Assembly: GCF_031846185.1 (NCBI RefSeq)
Contig: NZ_JAVRIF010000002.1
Span: 124,001 to 188,000, forward strand
Source: Thalassotalea_H castellviae
Lineage (GTDB): Bacteria > Pseudomonadota > Gammaproteobacteria > Enterobacterales > Alteromonadaceae
Length of the DNA: 64,000 nt
Direction of reading: 5' to 3'
The translations under genes were made by a program, and so were the position numbers. How positions within the stretch are numbered: position 1 is the stretch's first letter; each line of letters begins with the position of its first letter. The notes beneath the pieces were generated by a model, which saw only the letters and a list, made by a program, of their open reading frames with translations, was not told the origin of the DNA and made no database searches. This document shows, piece by piece, positions 43,322 to 53,038 of this stretch.

Positions 43322-44452
43322 TTAATATTTGAAATCGTCTGGGATCGGTAGGTTTTTAGCAAGCGGAATGGGTCTATTCGCTTTGCCTCTTTTATGCGCA
43401 TTTAATTGAAAAATAAAAGCAAGTACTTGAGCAACTGCGCCAAACAATTCTTCAGGAATGTCCTCATTCACCTCAGCGGTATAATACAAGGAACGAGCAA
43501 GTGCTGGCGATGCTATAATTTCAACGCCATGCTCTTTGGCAATGGTACGAATATGAATTGCCATTTCATCCACACCTTTCGCCACTAACTGCGGCGCCCC
43601 TCCTTGTTCAGCATCATATTTTAAAGCTACGGAAAAATGCGTAGGGTTAGTGATCACAACATCAGAATTAGGGACTTCAGCCATCATACGACGTTGCGAC
43701 AATTCATACTGAGTACGCTTGATCCTACCTTTGTTTTCTGGGCTACCTTCCGAGCTTTTATGTTCGTCTTTCACTTCTTGTTTAGACATTTTTAGCTCTT
43801 TATTATGAGACCAAGTTTGATATGGCGCATCAACAATGACGATTATAACCAATGACAATGCAAGCGCTAAAAACATCCAAAGTAATAAATCGACTGCATG
43901 TGCGAAATTAAATGGAATAGCCTCAATACTTAAAGATAATATTTGTTCAAATAAACTCGTTAACAGCAAATAGGCCGAGAAAAAAACAACAAAAAATTTC
44001 AATAATGATTTAAATAATTCAACATAGGCTTTTAGGCCAAACATCCTTTTAAAACCAGCAATGGGAGACATTCGACTGGCTTTTGGTGACATGGCTTCCC
44101 ATGACCAACTAATACCACCTAGCATAGTATTTCCAATAAAACCCGCCAGCATTACAATGGCAAAAATCCACGCCAACGGGGTAAAAATTAAAGAAACATT
44201 TTTTCTCACTTCGCCAAATAACGCATTGACATCCATGATTTCTTCACGGGTCAAACTAAATTGATTTTTCATGACATGTGAAAGGCTTTCAACCAGCGAA
44301 TCCCCCATTAGCATCAAAGAAATGGCGCTGCCAACTAACACAAACATAGTACCGAGATCTTTAGAGCGAGCTATCTGGCCTTTTTTCCTCGCATCGGCCA
44401 TTTTTTTCGCGGTGGGTTCTTCTGTTTTTTCACCACTATCAGACTCAGCCAT
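43322..44452 (-). CDS. flhB: Flagellar export switch protein FlhB
   Basis: 376 residues with four TM helices (about 33-60, 88-112, 150-172, 185-208) and a cytoplasmic domain carrying the self-cleavage motif NPTH (269-272), in VVITNPTHFSVALKY. Cleavage between Asn and Pro switches export from rod/hook to filament substrates. N-terminal DSGEKTEEPTAKKMADARKKGQ is conserved. Its ATG overlaps the fliR stop by 1 bp. Confidence 0.97.
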   Translation of the reverse strand: MAESDSGEKTEEPTAKKMADARKKGQIARSKDLGTMFVLVGSAISLMLMGDSLVESLSHVMKNQFSLTREEIMDVNALFGEVRKNVSLIFTPLAWIFAIVMLAGFIGNTMLGGISWSWEAMSPKASRMSPIAGFKRMFGLKAYVELFKSLLKFFVVFFSAYLLLTSLFEQILSLSIEAIPFNFAHAVDLLLWMFLALALSLVIIVIVDAPYQTWSHNKELKMSKQEVKDEHKSSEGSPENKGRIKRTQYELSQRRMMAEVPNSDVVITNPTHFSVALKYDAEQGGAPQLVAKGVDEMAIHIRTIAKEHGVEIIASPALARSLYYTAEVNEDIPEELFGAVAQVLAFIFQLNAHKRGKANRPIPLAKNLPIPDDFKY

Positions 44453-45234
44453 TACGGTGCCTCACAATCAATAAGGTAACAGCTAAAATCAAGCGCTCGC
44501 TGCCACTGAGCTTCAAAATGGGTCAGAAAATTCCCCATAGTCAACCACATGATTAATAAGCCTGAACACATAGTGATGGGAAAACCAATAGCAAAAATAT
44601 TCAGTTGTGGTGCGGCTCTTGTCATAATACCAAATGAAAAGTTAATCAATAACATGGCCGTCAGTGGTGCCATAGATAAAGAAAGTGCGGTGGCAAACAT
44701 CCAGCCACCCCATTCAACCAACTCTTTAAACTTCATCGAGTTAAAACTTTCCATGGGAATAGGCATGGTTTCAAAACTAGCAACAACAAAATGCAAGTAA
44801 GCAAGATGACCATCCATCACCCAAAAAAGTAAGGTTGAAAGGATCAGAAAAAATTGGCCAACAGCGGGAACATTCATACCACTGGCAGGATCGACCAAAG
44901 ACGCAAAACCTAAACCAGTTTGCATGGCGATAATTTGGCCAGCCATGGTAAATGTATTCACCACCATAATGGTCATTAACCCCAACATGACACCAATAAT
45001 GGTTTGTTCAGCAACTAAGAGCACCGTCTGAAAAGAAAATAAGGCTTCAATATTGGTTGGCGGAATAGCTGGCATAATAGCGACAGTGATCGCAATCGAC
45101 AGATAAATTTTGATATTACGAGGGATTGCTTTCGCACCAAAGCCCATCATCGACATAATTAATGCTGAAACACGCGATAACGGCAGTAAAAAATCAGCGA
45201 GATATTGGTTGATAACGGCTTCTGAAAATTCCAT
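44452..45234 (-). CDS. fliR: Flagellar export apparatus protein FliR
   Basis: 260-residue polytopic export-gate protein. Conserved features: FLLPLSRVSALIMSMMGFGAKAIP near the start, MAGQIIAMQTGLGFASLVDP mid-protein, and LLINFSFGIMTRAAPQLNIFAIGFP near the end. Normal length. Sits between fliQ and flhB as in all fliOPQR-flhB operons. Confidence 0.95.
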   Translation of the reverse strand: MEFSEAVINQYLADFLLPLSRVSALIMSMMGFGAKAIPRNIKIYLSIAITVAIMPAIPPTNIEALFSFQTVLLVAEQTIIGVMLGLMTIMVVNTFTMAGQIIAMQTGLGFASLVDPASGMNVPAVGQFFLILSTLLFWVMDGHLAYLHFVVASFETMPIPMESFNSMKFKELVEWGGWMFATALSLSMAPLTAMLLINFSFGIMTRAAPQLNIFAIGFPITMCSGLLIMWLTMGNFLTHFEAQWQRALDFSCYLIDCEAP

Positions 45235-45250
45235 CAGCTAAGTTCACTTC

Positions 45251-45520
45251 TCAACTTACAACACTAGGAATGCTCGAGATTAATCGTATGGCATAATCCA
45301 TCAACTTTTGAACTAACCAATGTCCTCCTAGTATTAAGGCTAATAAGGTAACGATTAAACGAGGTAAAAAACTTAAGGTTTGCTCGTTAATTGAAGTGGC
45401 AGCTTGAAAGACGGCAACAATTAAACCAACAATTAAACTCGGCACTATCACGGCACTAACTAATACTATGACTAAGAAAAGTGCATCCCGTAGAATATCA
45501 ACAAAGACCTCTGGGCTCAT
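45251..45520 (-). CDS. fliQ: Flagellar export apparatus protein FliQ
   Basis: 89 residues with two TM helices and the conserved start MSPEVFVDILRDALFLVIVL and the SINEQTLSFLPRLI loop. The open frame extends 18 codons upstream, but those codons overlap fliP and the extension is not conserved. The ATG at 45520 overlaps the fliP TAA (TAATG) and gives exactly the canonical FliQ length. Part of the export-gate channel. Confidence 0.95.
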   Translation of the reverse strand: MSPEVFVDILRDALFLVIVLVSAVIVPSLIVGLIVAVFQAATSINEQTLSFLPRLIVTLLALILGGHWLVQKLMDYAIRLISSIPSVVS

Positions 45521-46326
45521 TACGTGACTCCCATACCGTAACTGGTTGCAATTGTGCCAATCACGAGGTTCCAACCGTCAATTAACACAAATAGCATCAA
45601 TTTAAACGGCAAAGAAACTATCATTGGGGATAACATCATCATCCCCATCGCCATCAAAATACTCGCGACCACCAGATCAATAATCAAAAAAGGAATAAAT
45701 AACATAAAGCCAATTTGAAATGCCGTCTTTAATTCACTGATGACAAAGGCAGGAATGATCACTGTCATGGGTAAATCTGTTGGTTTATCCACACTAGTAA
45801 TACCTGCCATTTGCGCCAAAGTATCTAAATCTTTTAACCGGGTTTGCTCTAGCATAAAAGCCCGCAGTGGTACTTTAGCTGAGTCGATTGCTTGAACAGA
45901 CGTCATTTGATCCGCCAAATACGGCTGAATGGCGGTTTCATTAATTTTATTATATACCGGTGTCATAATAAAAAGTGTCATGAACAAAGTAAGGCCAATA
46001 ATCACTTGGTTTGACGGCGTTTGTTGCAAGCCGAACGCTTGTCGTAATATGGACATTACCACGACAATTCGAGTGAACGAAGTCATCATAATGACCGCTG
46101 CAGGTATAAAGCCCAACGCGGTCATAAAGATCAATATTTGTAAGGTAACTGAGTATTCTTGTGAGCCATCAGGGTTTGTAGTGAGCTTTAAAGCTGACAT
46201 GGATAAATCATCCGCAGCATGCGCTGAAGACAAAAATAAAAAGCTTACAATGACAATAAAGTAAACCAAATGAATTGGCGTAAAATTTTTGCTGTTAACG
46301 CTTTTTGGGAATACTTTATTTAACAT
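45520..46326 (-). CDS. fliP: Flagellar export apparatus protein FliP
   Basis: 268 residues with an N-terminal signal sequence (IVIVSFLFLSSAHAADD), as usual for FliP, then the conserved TALGFIPAAVIMMTSFTRIVVVMSILRQAFGLQQTPSNQV and the C-terminal PFLIIDLVVASILMAMGMMMLSP. Forms the pentameric pore of the export gate with FliQ and FliR. TAATG overlap with fliQ. Confidence 0.96.
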   Translation of the reverse strand: MLNKVFPKSVNSKNFTPIHLVYFIVIVSFLFLSSAHAADDLSMSALKLTTNPDGSQEYSVTLQILIFMTALGFIPAAVIMMTSFTRIVVVMSILRQAFGLQQTPSNQVIIGLTLFMTLFIMTPVYNKINETAIQPYLADQMTSVQAIDSAKVPLRAFMLEQTRLKDLDTLAQMAGITSVDKPTDLPMTVIIPAFVISELKTAFQIGFMLFIPFLIIDLVVASILMAMGMMMLSPMIVSLPFKLMLFVLIDGWNLVIGTIATSYGMGVT

Positions 46327-46347
46327 AGTGATGATTAGCCCTAGTTA

Positions 46348-46860
46348 CTAGACACTCGATGAAGTATTATTTTCTGTTTGTTTATTGGCAGTATTTTTTT
46401 GCTGGGAAGGTTGTTCTGTTGTTTGACTACCTGCTTTTTTGGCCATAAACCGATTCAATGTTTGACTTAAATCAGAAGTAATCGGAGTGTTGATTGCCAA
46501 CGGTTTATCTAACGTTTTTATTAAATTAATTTGCTGGCTACTAACGCCTAACAATAATTGTTCTTCTGCAATTTGAACAACGACTAACTTTTCTTTATGT
46601 CCTAAAGGCAAACTTGAGATCACTTGCATGCCTGATACCGATTTATTCGCGAGATTAAACTTTTTCAATACCCACGCACTTATGACAATTAACGCTAATA
46701 CCATAAGTAAAGAAAGCACCATACTCATAGCATCCAAATTAGGGTTCGCGTGTTTACCAACCTCAACCGTTTCTTCTTGCGCAAAAACATTCATAGAAGC
46801 GGCCAAAAGAGTAAACAAGGTTATTTTAAATTGAGTACGTTTAATCGCCAGCCCCTTCAT
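46348..46860 (-). CDS. fliO: Flagellar protein FliO
   Basis: 170 residues: signal-like N-terminus ending in FAQ, one TM helix (AMSMVLSLLMVLALIVISAWVL), then the conserved cytoplasmic FliO motif MQVISSLPLGHKEKLVVVQI and EEQLLLGVSSQQINLI. A Gln/Thr-rich tail follows. FliO helps assemble the FliP ring. Called by motif and by position between fliN and fliP. Confidence 0.88.
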   Translation of the reverse strand: MKGLAIKRTQFKITLFTLLAASMNVFAQEETVEVGKHANPNLDAMSMVLSLLMVLALIVISAWVLKKFNLANKSVSGMQVISSLPLGHKEKLVVVQIAEEQLLLGVSSQQINLIKTLDKPLAINTPITSDLSQTLNRFMAKKAGSQTTEQPSQQKNTANKQTENNTSSSV

Positions 46861-46893
46861 AATTATTGATGCTATTAGCTGAATTTAACACGT

Positions 46894-47283
46894 TTACTTA
46901 AGCTTTTTAATGCGTTCAATTTGACTGATCACGTCAGTTAATCGAATACCAAACTTATCGTTCACAACAACCACTTCGCCATGGGCGATTAACGTGCCGT
47001 TAACCATTACATCTAATGCTTCACCCGCGACTCTGTCAAGCTCAACCACAGAACCTTGGTTTAATTGTAATAAATTACGAATACTAATATGACTTCGGCC
47101 CACTTCCATTGAGATAGTGACAGGAATATCGAGTATCGCATCTAATTTACGTTTTTCATCGCCTGTAATAGGAACATCTTCATCTTGAAGTTCGTCAAGT
47201 TCAACAGTTTCTGCTTCAGCATCAGCCTGTTCATCCATCGCTTCATCCCACATGCTTAGATCTTCGTTTTCTTCATCACTCAT
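46894..47283 (-). CDS. fliN: Flagellar motor switch protein FliN
   Basis: 129 residues. Acidic N-terminus (about 1-50) then the SpoA/FliN domain: LDAILDIPVTISMEVGRSHISIRNLL, LNQGSVVELDRVAGEALDVMVNG, and LIAHGEVVVVNDKFGIRLTDVIS. Part of the C-ring with FliM and FliG. Gap of 12 bp to fliM. Confidence 0.96.
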   Translation of the reverse strand: MSDEENEDLSMWDEAMDEQADAEAETVELDELQDEDVPITGDEKRKLDAILDIPVTISMEVGRSHISIRNLLQLNQGSVVELDRVAGEALDVMVNGTLIAHGEVVVVNDKFGIRLTDVISQIERIKKLK

Positions 47284-47295
47284 GCTTTTGCCTCT

Positions 47296-48363
47296 CTAAT
47301 ACTCTAAATCATCTTCTAAAAGATGTAACTCTGCGTCACTGTCTAATCGTTTACCACCTTTCGTTAAGATAGTAAGTTCGTTTTTAACAGACTCAGGACG
47401 TTTAATTTTTTCTTGAATTTGTAATGCCACATGGTCACGACTTCGACCAAGTTTCGCTCTAAAGCTCGGCAAGTCTTCAATTAATACCGTGATATGTTCC
47501 GGCATTTCTATGGGGATAATATCACCAGCTTCTAAGCTCATGACTTTCGTTAACGGAATATCGACTTCTAAGAATTTTGTCGACAACTCAACCGGTACAT
47601 CTAAAATTTCATCACGTAGCGCCTTAGACCAACGCATATCTGTGTCTTCTTTATCACTTTGTACACCAGCATCAAGCAATTCACGAATAGGCTCTAACAT
47701 AGAATATGGCAAGGCAACATGGAAATCTCCGCCACCACCATCGAGTTCAATATGAAAAGAACTGATCACGACAACTTCTGTTGGACTGACAATATTCGCC
47801 ATCGAAGGGTTAACTTCAGAATCAAGGTATTCAAAAGACACATCCATTACCGGCGACCATGCTTCTTTATAATCCTCAAAAATGAGTTTTAATAACATTT
47901 GAATAATACGACGTTCAGTAGGAGTAAATTCACGGCCTTCAATTTTAGCGTGATAACGACCATCCCCACCAAAAAAGTTATCCACTAAAATAAACACTAA
48001 ACGGGCTTCCATAGTAATAAGCCCCGTACCTTTTAATGGTCTAAATCGCACCATATTCAAACTTGTAGGTACAAATAAGGTGTGAACATACTCACCGAAT
48101 TTGATCATTTGAATACCATTGATAGATACTTCTGCCGTTCTGCGCATCATGTTAAACAAGCTAATTCGCATATGACGAGCAAAACGTTCATTAACCATTT
48201 CAAGCGTAGGCATACGACCACGCACAATACGATCTTGTGAAGAAAAGTCATAGTCACTGGTACCTTGCTCTTCAGCAAAGTCCTCTACTATTTCTTCCTC
48301 TTCAACTTCATCAACGCCATGCAGTAGCGCGTCAATTTCGTCTTGCGATAATAAGTCACTCAC
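47296..48363 (-). CDS. fliM: Flagellar motor switch protein FliM
   Basis: 355 residues. The N-terminal CheY-binding peptide LLSQDEIDALLHGV, the middle domain with RMPTLEMVNERFARHMRISLFNMMRR and the loop FGGDGR, and the C-terminal SpoA domain (VPVELSTKFLEVDIPLTKVMSLEAGDIIPIEMP) are all intact. Receives CheY-P and sets rotation direction. Confidence 0.97.
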   Translation of the reverse strand: MSDLLSQDEIDALLHGVDEVEEEEIVEDFAEEQGTSDYDFSSQDRIVRGRMPTLEMVNERFARHMRISLFNMMRRTAEVSINGIQMIKFGEYVHTLFVPTSLNMVRFRPLKGTGLITMEARLVFILVDNFFGGDGRYHAKIEGREFTPTERRIIQMLLKLIFEDYKEAWSPVMDVSFEYLDSEVNPSMANIVSPTEVVVISSFHIELDGGGGDFHVALPYSMLEPIRELLDAGVQSDKEDTDMRWSKALRDEILDVPVELSTKFLEVDIPLTKVMSLEAGDIIPIEMPEHITVLIEDLPSFRAKLGRSRDHVALQIQEKIKRPESVKNELTILTKGGKRLDSDAELHLLEDDLEY

Positions 48364-48436
48364 TCGATTTCTCTTTATTAACTCGTTTAAATGATTAAAT
48401 GTTCAACGTTATAAATGCGTATTGGCTGCTGGTTTG

Positions 48437-48985
48437 CTATTGCATAACAAAGCCAGTAAACAATACTTTCTCAACGATGTTACTTCCTTCAACGTCAGTC
48501 ATAATCTTATGAACTTCTGCTAAAGACTTTTGCTTTAATGATGTTTTACCTGCACTGGTAGCTAGATCATCAGCGTTTGATTGTGAAAAAACAGCAAGCA
48601 ACGTACTTTCTATCAGTGGCACATGCTTTTTCGCAGCTTCTTCATTATCTGCGCCACGAACTAACAATTGAACTCTAATTTCGACAAATCTATCTCGCGC
48701 TGATCCCGGAACATTAAACCTAAAAGGTCTTGGCATTGGTACATATAACGCTGTACCTATACTTGCTCCAGACGGCGCAGAAGCAGCACCATCCGCTGAA
48801 GCTTCACTGCCGGAATTTAAGGCTGCATCTAACTCTGCTTGGCTAACTTCAGGTTCTCCGCCTAAAAATAAAAAGGCCCCACCACCTATGGCTAATAACG
48901 CGACTACGGCACCAATAATGATTAGTTTTTTCTTTTTGCCAGAATTGTCTAATTCTAATTCTTTATCTTTTTCTTCATCTGCCAT
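48437..48985 (-). CDS. fliL: Flagellar basal-body protein FliL
   Basis: About 182 residues: cytoplasmic charged start, a TM (KLIIIGAVVALLAIGGGAFLFL), a Ser/Ala-rich linker and a periplasmic stomatin-like domain (YVPMPRPFRFNVPGSARDRFVEIRVQLLVRG) ending in VLFTGFVMQ. It associates with the stator to support torque. The frame also has an upstream TTG at 48991. The ATG at 48985 has AAGGA at a good distance and is preferred. Confidence 0.93.
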   Translation of the reverse strand: MADEEKDKELELDNSGKKKKLIIIGAVVALLAIGGGAFLFLGGEPEVSQAELDAALNSGSEASADGAASAPSGASIGTALYVPMPRPFRFNVPGSARDRFVEIRVQLLVRGADNEEAAKKHVPLIESTLLAVFSQSNADDLATSAGKTSLKQKSLAEVHKIMTDVEGSNIVEKVLFTGFVMQ

Positions 48986-49063
48986 GAACAATCCTTAACG
49001 TTTTGATACTTTAATATCTCAACTATATCCTTGATTAAGCTAAGTGAAAACGCTTTTCTGAAA

Positions 49064-51049
49064 TTATGCGTAGTAATCAACACCACTTGCTGAAGCTTTA
49101 TACAAATTTGCTGCAGACAAGGTTAATTCTTCAACATCAGTATCTTGTCCAGCCATCGCATCTTTTGCGCTTTGGCCTTGAGCGGTTTCTTCGCCTTCAT
49201 CGGCTTGTTGATTTCTTTGTTCTATATTCGCATCACCAACATCAACGCCAGTTTGCGCTAACATATCTTTAAGCTTATCGATATTTTGTTCTAATGCTTC
49301 TTTCGCTTGTTGATTTTGTACAACAAAATTGACCGCGGCTTGTTCGTTCTGCAAATTCAATTTTACATGCATGCTACCTAATTCAGGTGGATCAAGTCGA
49401 ATTTCTAGTTGTCTAATTTTTTGATTAATCATCACCATCACTTTGTCTTTTACGGCATCGACAAAGTCTTTTCGATTAATAGAAATAGTTTCCGCTTGGA
49501 TATTAAAGGCTGATTTAGCCGACTGAACAGAGATTGAATCAGCGGCGGCTTTAACAATACTGCTCTGAATCGCTTGCTCTTCTACATAATGTAAACTTTG
49601 TTGTGATAAAACTTGATGATGAGAAGTTTCTCTTAATTGCGATTGAACCGCACTTTTTTCCGCCATATTCGCGGTTATTTTTTCATCAACATCAATTTCA
49701 AATGCTTGCTTTGCAGCTACTTGTTGAGTTTCTTTAGTAAATTCTGCGTCACTTTTTTCTAACGGTTGCTGTGACATATGTTGCTGTTTGGTCGATTGTT
49801 CTTTTGACTGGCCTTGTGAATCTGCTGTTTGATTATCAGCTAAAGAGCCACGATTGTTAATCGTTTGGTTTATCGCACGTTCAGCAGTTTGATCGCTTTT
49901 AGCGACATTTTTCACTTCTTCTTTGCTTATCTCTGAAACATTGGTGACAACGGGAGTTACTCCTTGCGGCTCTGTTTGAACTTGACTCGTATCAACTTTG
50001 TCAGCGTTGCCTTTAGTCGCCGCGCTCTGCTCAGTTATCAATGTTTCTACGTTAGAATTTTTACTTGCCTTTGTATCTTTATTAATTGCTTGAGGAATTT
50101 CTTCATTCGCAACCTTCTCCTCAATGATGTTGGCATCAGTTGCTGCAACATGCGCAGGGTTAACCGATGGACTTTTTAGTTTTTCATCGATTACCGTGGC
50201 TACGCCATCAGTTGCCAGTGAGTTATCCACCAAAATAGCTTCTTTCACCGATTTTGCTGTTTGGGTTAAGGTTAAATTTTCCGCTGAGTTTATTTTATCG
50301 GCTGCGGTAATTGATGCGGGATTGGTTTTATCAAGCGTAACTTTTAATTCACTCGTCTCTTTCGACGTTTTTTCCGGTTCAGTTGTTATTTCACTGGTGT
50401 TGTTTTGATCGCTATTTGCTACTGTTTTATTGATGACCTCAGATGTTGTCGATGAAGATGATGCCACTTTACCTTCAAGATCATGCTTTTTATCGGTAAA
50501 GTCTGCTTTTATCCCAATAGTTTTGTCTGTTTGTGAACGACCTTCTTGCGTTGCGTTAAATTTGCCATCAATCGTTTCTGTTGATACTTCATCTGAAGCC
50601 GCAATAAATGATAACAGTTGTTTGGCAATATCATCTGCCGTGTTTAAACGAGAAGAGGTATTCCCCTCAATCACAGGCTTCTGCTCGATATTTTCTTCAA
50701 TGTTTTCATCGACACTAAGTTGCGTTTGTTCTTTATTTTCGGCATCAGATAGATCTGATGTATCATCTTTTATTGGAGTTTTACTTTCTGAGCGAGTTGT
50801 TTTATCTGCTTTTGGCTCAGCACTTTTAGTTTCAGTATCCGTCAGCTTAGTTTGTTCGTCGGTCACCTCTTGATGACTTGCCTTGCCACTTTGCTGCGAT
50901 TGTTTGCCGCTTTCTTGTTCTTGATGTTTAGCCATCATCGCTGAAAAGCTGGCAGATTGCTGCTCACCTTGATCTAAGTTTTTTGTTGAAACAGCAGTAT
51001 TATCAACACTTTTAGCCAAATCGATCGCTAACAAATTAACTTGTGACAT
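49064..51049 (-). CDS. fliK: Flagellar hook-length control protein FliK
   Basis: 661 residues. The long N-terminal part (1-540) is low-complexity, rich in Ser, Thr, Glu, Lys, Gln and Asp, as expected of the molecular-ruler region. The C-terminal Flg_hook domain (about 550-625) has the conserved LEIRLDPPELGSMHVKLNLQ and VVQNQQAKEALEQNIDKLKDML. It stops hook growth by acting on FlhB. On the long side for the family. First gene of its transcript, with a sigma-54 promoter at 51113-51129. Confidence 0.93.
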   Translation of the reverse strand: MSQVNLLAIDLAKSVDNTAVSTKNLDQGEQQSASFSAMMAKHQEQESGKQSQQSGKASHQEVTDEQTKLTDTETKSAEPKADKTTRSESKTPIKDDTSDLSDAENKEQTQLSVDENIEENIEQKPVIEGNTSSRLNTADDIAKQLLSFIAASDEVSTETIDGKFNATQEGRSQTDKTIGIKADFTDKKHDLEGKVASSSSTTSEVINKTVANSDQNNTSEITTEPEKTSKETSELKVTLDKTNPASITAADKINSAENLTLTQTAKSVKEAILVDNSLATDGVATVIDEKLKSPSVNPAHVAATDANIIEEKVANEEIPQAINKDTKASKNSNVETLITEQSAATKGNADKVDTSQVQTEPQGVTPVVTNVSEISKEEVKNVAKSDQTAERAINQTINNRGSLADNQTADSQGQSKEQSTKQQHMSQQPLEKSDAEFTKETQQVAAKQAFEIDVDEKITANMAEKSAVQSQLRETSHHQVLSQQSLHYVEEQAIQSSIVKAAADSISVQSAKSAFNIQAETISINRKDFVDAVKDKVMVMINQKIRQLEIRLDPPELGSMHVKLNLQNEQAAVNFVVQNQQAKEALEQNIDKLKDMLAQTGVDVGDANIEQRNQQADEGEETAQGQSAKDAMAGQDTDVEELTLSAANLYKASASGVDYYA

Positions 51050-51112
51050 AAATCAACCTTTGAAAAAGTTATCCGAGAAAACATGTAAATTTTGTCTGTA
51101 CTGGTTCTACAA

Positions 51113-51129
51113 AGCAAAACCCGTTCCAA
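51113..51129 (-). promoter_or_regulatory. Sigma-54 promoter of the fliK operon
   Basis: Minus strand TTGGAAC-GGGTT-TTGCT with GG and GC 10 bp apart. Only one mismatch in TTGGCAC. Lies in the 95-bp gap after fliJ and about 50 nt upstream of the fliK ATG allowing for the start site, splitting fliEFGHIJ from fliKLMNOPQR-flhB as in Vibrio. Confidence 0.75.
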
Positions 51130-51144
51130 TTAAGTAATCTGGCC

Positions 51145-51585
51145 TTACATATGTCGTCGAATAAATTGTTGTTGTGCGATTTCATCAAACATCTTTTGTT
51201 CTAGTTTGTTGGCTTTGACTTGCATCACTTTTAATTTTTTTGCTTTTAAATGCTCTACGGCTTGTACCTTTTGTCTTTGAGCCAACCATTGTGTTTTTCG
51301 TTGTGCCATTAATGATTTTGCTTGCTCAATAGCAATTTCAACCTGTTTTGCCGCATTATCCAGTTTGGCGACAAACGCATGAAAATGTCGATAAGTTGCA
51401 CTATCAATCCCTTTTAATGATCGTTGATTTAATCGTTTCATATATTCCAAACGATAATCTCCCACATTTTGTAATCGCATCAGGTTATCTTGATAATCGT
51501 GCTCAGCCAATTGTAATTGTTGTGCAGCCTTGCGTTCTTTATCACTTTCATATTTATACAAGGTATCTAGTTGTTTCATTGACAT
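51145..51585 (-). CDS. fliJ: Flagellar export chaperone FliJ
   Basis: 146-residue, almost wholly coiled-coil protein, rich in Gln, Lys, Leu and Ala. Start LDTLYKYESDKERKAAQQLQLAEHDYQ is typical of FliJ. It joins the FliI ATPase to the FlhA gate. Identified by coiled-coil pattern, length and place after fliI. Confidence 0.93.
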   Translation of the reverse strand: MSMKQLDTLYKYESDKERKAAQQLQLAEHDYQDNLMRLQNVGDYRLEYMKRLNQRSLKGIDSATYRHFHAFVAKLDNAAKQVEIAIEQAKSLMAQRKTQWLAQRQKVQAVEHLKAKKLKVMQVKANKLEQKMFDEIAQQQFIRRHM

Positions 51586-51641
51586 AATTCACTCAACCTC
51601 TTTTTACGGTTTACCGCCCAACTCATCTTTATTTTTCAAGA

Positions 51642-53009
51642 TTATTGATTCGGCATTTGTTGATTGTTTGCATGTGCTTGCGCAGCAGATAAAATTTCTT
51701 GTAACTGAGTTAAACTTTGATCATATGGAATGACGTCTGTCATTTTTTGTTGCAAGAAAAAACGAATAACCGGCAATAATTGTATTGCCTGATCAATGCG
51801 AGGATCACTACCTTTGCTATAAGCACCAATAGCAATCAAATCTTTATTTTGTTGGTATAACGAATAAACTTGTTTGAGTTGCTGAGCAAGTTCTTGATGC
51901 TCAGGACTCGTTACCATAGGCATAACTCGACTAATAGAGCCTTCAATATCTACAGCCGGATAATGTCCTGAATCGGCTAACTCACGCGATAAGACAATAT
52001 GTCCATCTAAGATTGCTCGAGCGGCATCAGCAATAGGATCTTGCAGATCATCGCCTTCAGTTAGAACGGTAAAAAAAGCAGTAATAGCACCTTGTCCGTC
52101 CCCTCCATTTCCTGCACGCTCAACCAATTGAGGTAACTTTGAAAATACCGATGGTGGATATCCTTTCGTGGCAGGCGGCTCACCTACCGCTAAGGCAATT
52201 TCGCGCTGCGCTTGGGCATAACGCGTGATTGAATCGACTAGCAGCAAAACATTTAAACCTTGATCGCGAAAATATTCACTGATTTGTACCGCAGTTTCAC
52301 ATCCTTTTAACCGCATTAAAGGGGAGTTATCGGCAGGTGCTGCAACTACTACGGCACGTGAACGACCTTCCTCGCCTAGTATTTCTTCAATAAATTCTTT
52401 TACTTCTCGGCCACGTTCTCCGACGAGTCCAACAACAATTACATCAGCCGTGGTACCACGAGTCATCATGCCGAGTAATACACTTTTTCCAACCCCTGAG
52501 CCGGCAAATAACCCCATACGTTGACCTTGCCCTACGGTGATAAAGCTATTAATAGCGCGCACACCAACGTCTAAAGGTTCTGTAATTGCTCGACGAGAAA
52601 GTGGATTAATAGGTGAACTATTATGGTGATAATTTTCTGTGGCTTTAATGGGTCCTTTGCCGTCAAGGGGTTTACCAACTCCGTCGATGACTCGGCCTAG
52701 TAAATCCATCGACAAAGGTAAACGTGTTTTCTTTGATAAAGGTACAACCCTTGCTCCAGGTAAGACCCCTTGTAAACTCTGCTCTGGCATTAAGTATGTA
52801 ATATCATTGGCAAAACCAACAATTTCTGCAATTAAATCACCTTGTGCGGTTTCCACTAGGCATTGACTACCTACAGCCGCTTTCACACCTACTGCTTCTA
52901 AAGTTAGCCCGACAACTCGCACTAATCGACCCGCCACAGAGACTTTATGTGGATGGATAAATTTTTGGCTATTCTCTAGTCGTTGATTGAGTCGTTGTAC
53001 ATCTATCAT
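51642..53009 (-). CDS. fliI: Flagellar export ATPase FliI
   Basis: 455 residues, homologous to F1-ATPase beta. Walker A GLFAGSGVGKSVLLGMM (167-183), the VGLVGERGREVKEF motif, Walker B VLLLVDSITRYAQAQREIAL and the GYPPSVFSKLPQLVERAGN motif are intact. Works with FliH and FliJ to feed substrates into the export gate. Length is normal. Confidence 0.97.
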   Translation of the reverse strand: MIDVQRLNQRLENSQKFIHPHKVSVAGRLVRVVGLTLEAVGVKAAVGSQCLVETAQGDLIAEIVGFANDITYLMPEQSLQGVLPGARVVPLSKKTRLPLSMDLLGRVIDGVGKPLDGKGPIKATENYHHNSSPINPLSRRAITEPLDVGVRAINSFITVGQGQRMGLFAGSGVGKSVLLGMMTRGTTADVIVVGLVGERGREVKEFIEEILGEEGRSRAVVVAAPADNSPLMRLKGCETAVQISEYFRDQGLNVLLLVDSITRYAQAQREIALAVGEPPATKGYPPSVFSKLPQLVERAGNGGDGQGAITAFFTVLTEGDDLQDPIADAARAILDGHIVLSRELADSGHYPAVDIEGSISRVMPMVTSPEHQELAQQLKQVYSLYQQNKDLIAIGAYSKGSDPRIDQAIQLLPVIRFFLQQKMTDVIPYDQSLTQLQEILSAAQAHANNQQMPNQ

Positions 53010-53038
53010 GAATGTTTTTTTGACACTTTCAGGCTATT

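Noticed and set aside
45251..45574. 107-residue reading of FliQ with an 18-codon N-terminal extension
   Set aside because: The extension overlaps fliP and is not conserved; the ATG at 45520 gives the canonical 89 residues and a TAATG junction.
50430..50873. 147-codon frame antisense to fliK
   Set aside because: Mirror of the low-complexity FliK coding sequence; no family resemblance or ribosome binding site.
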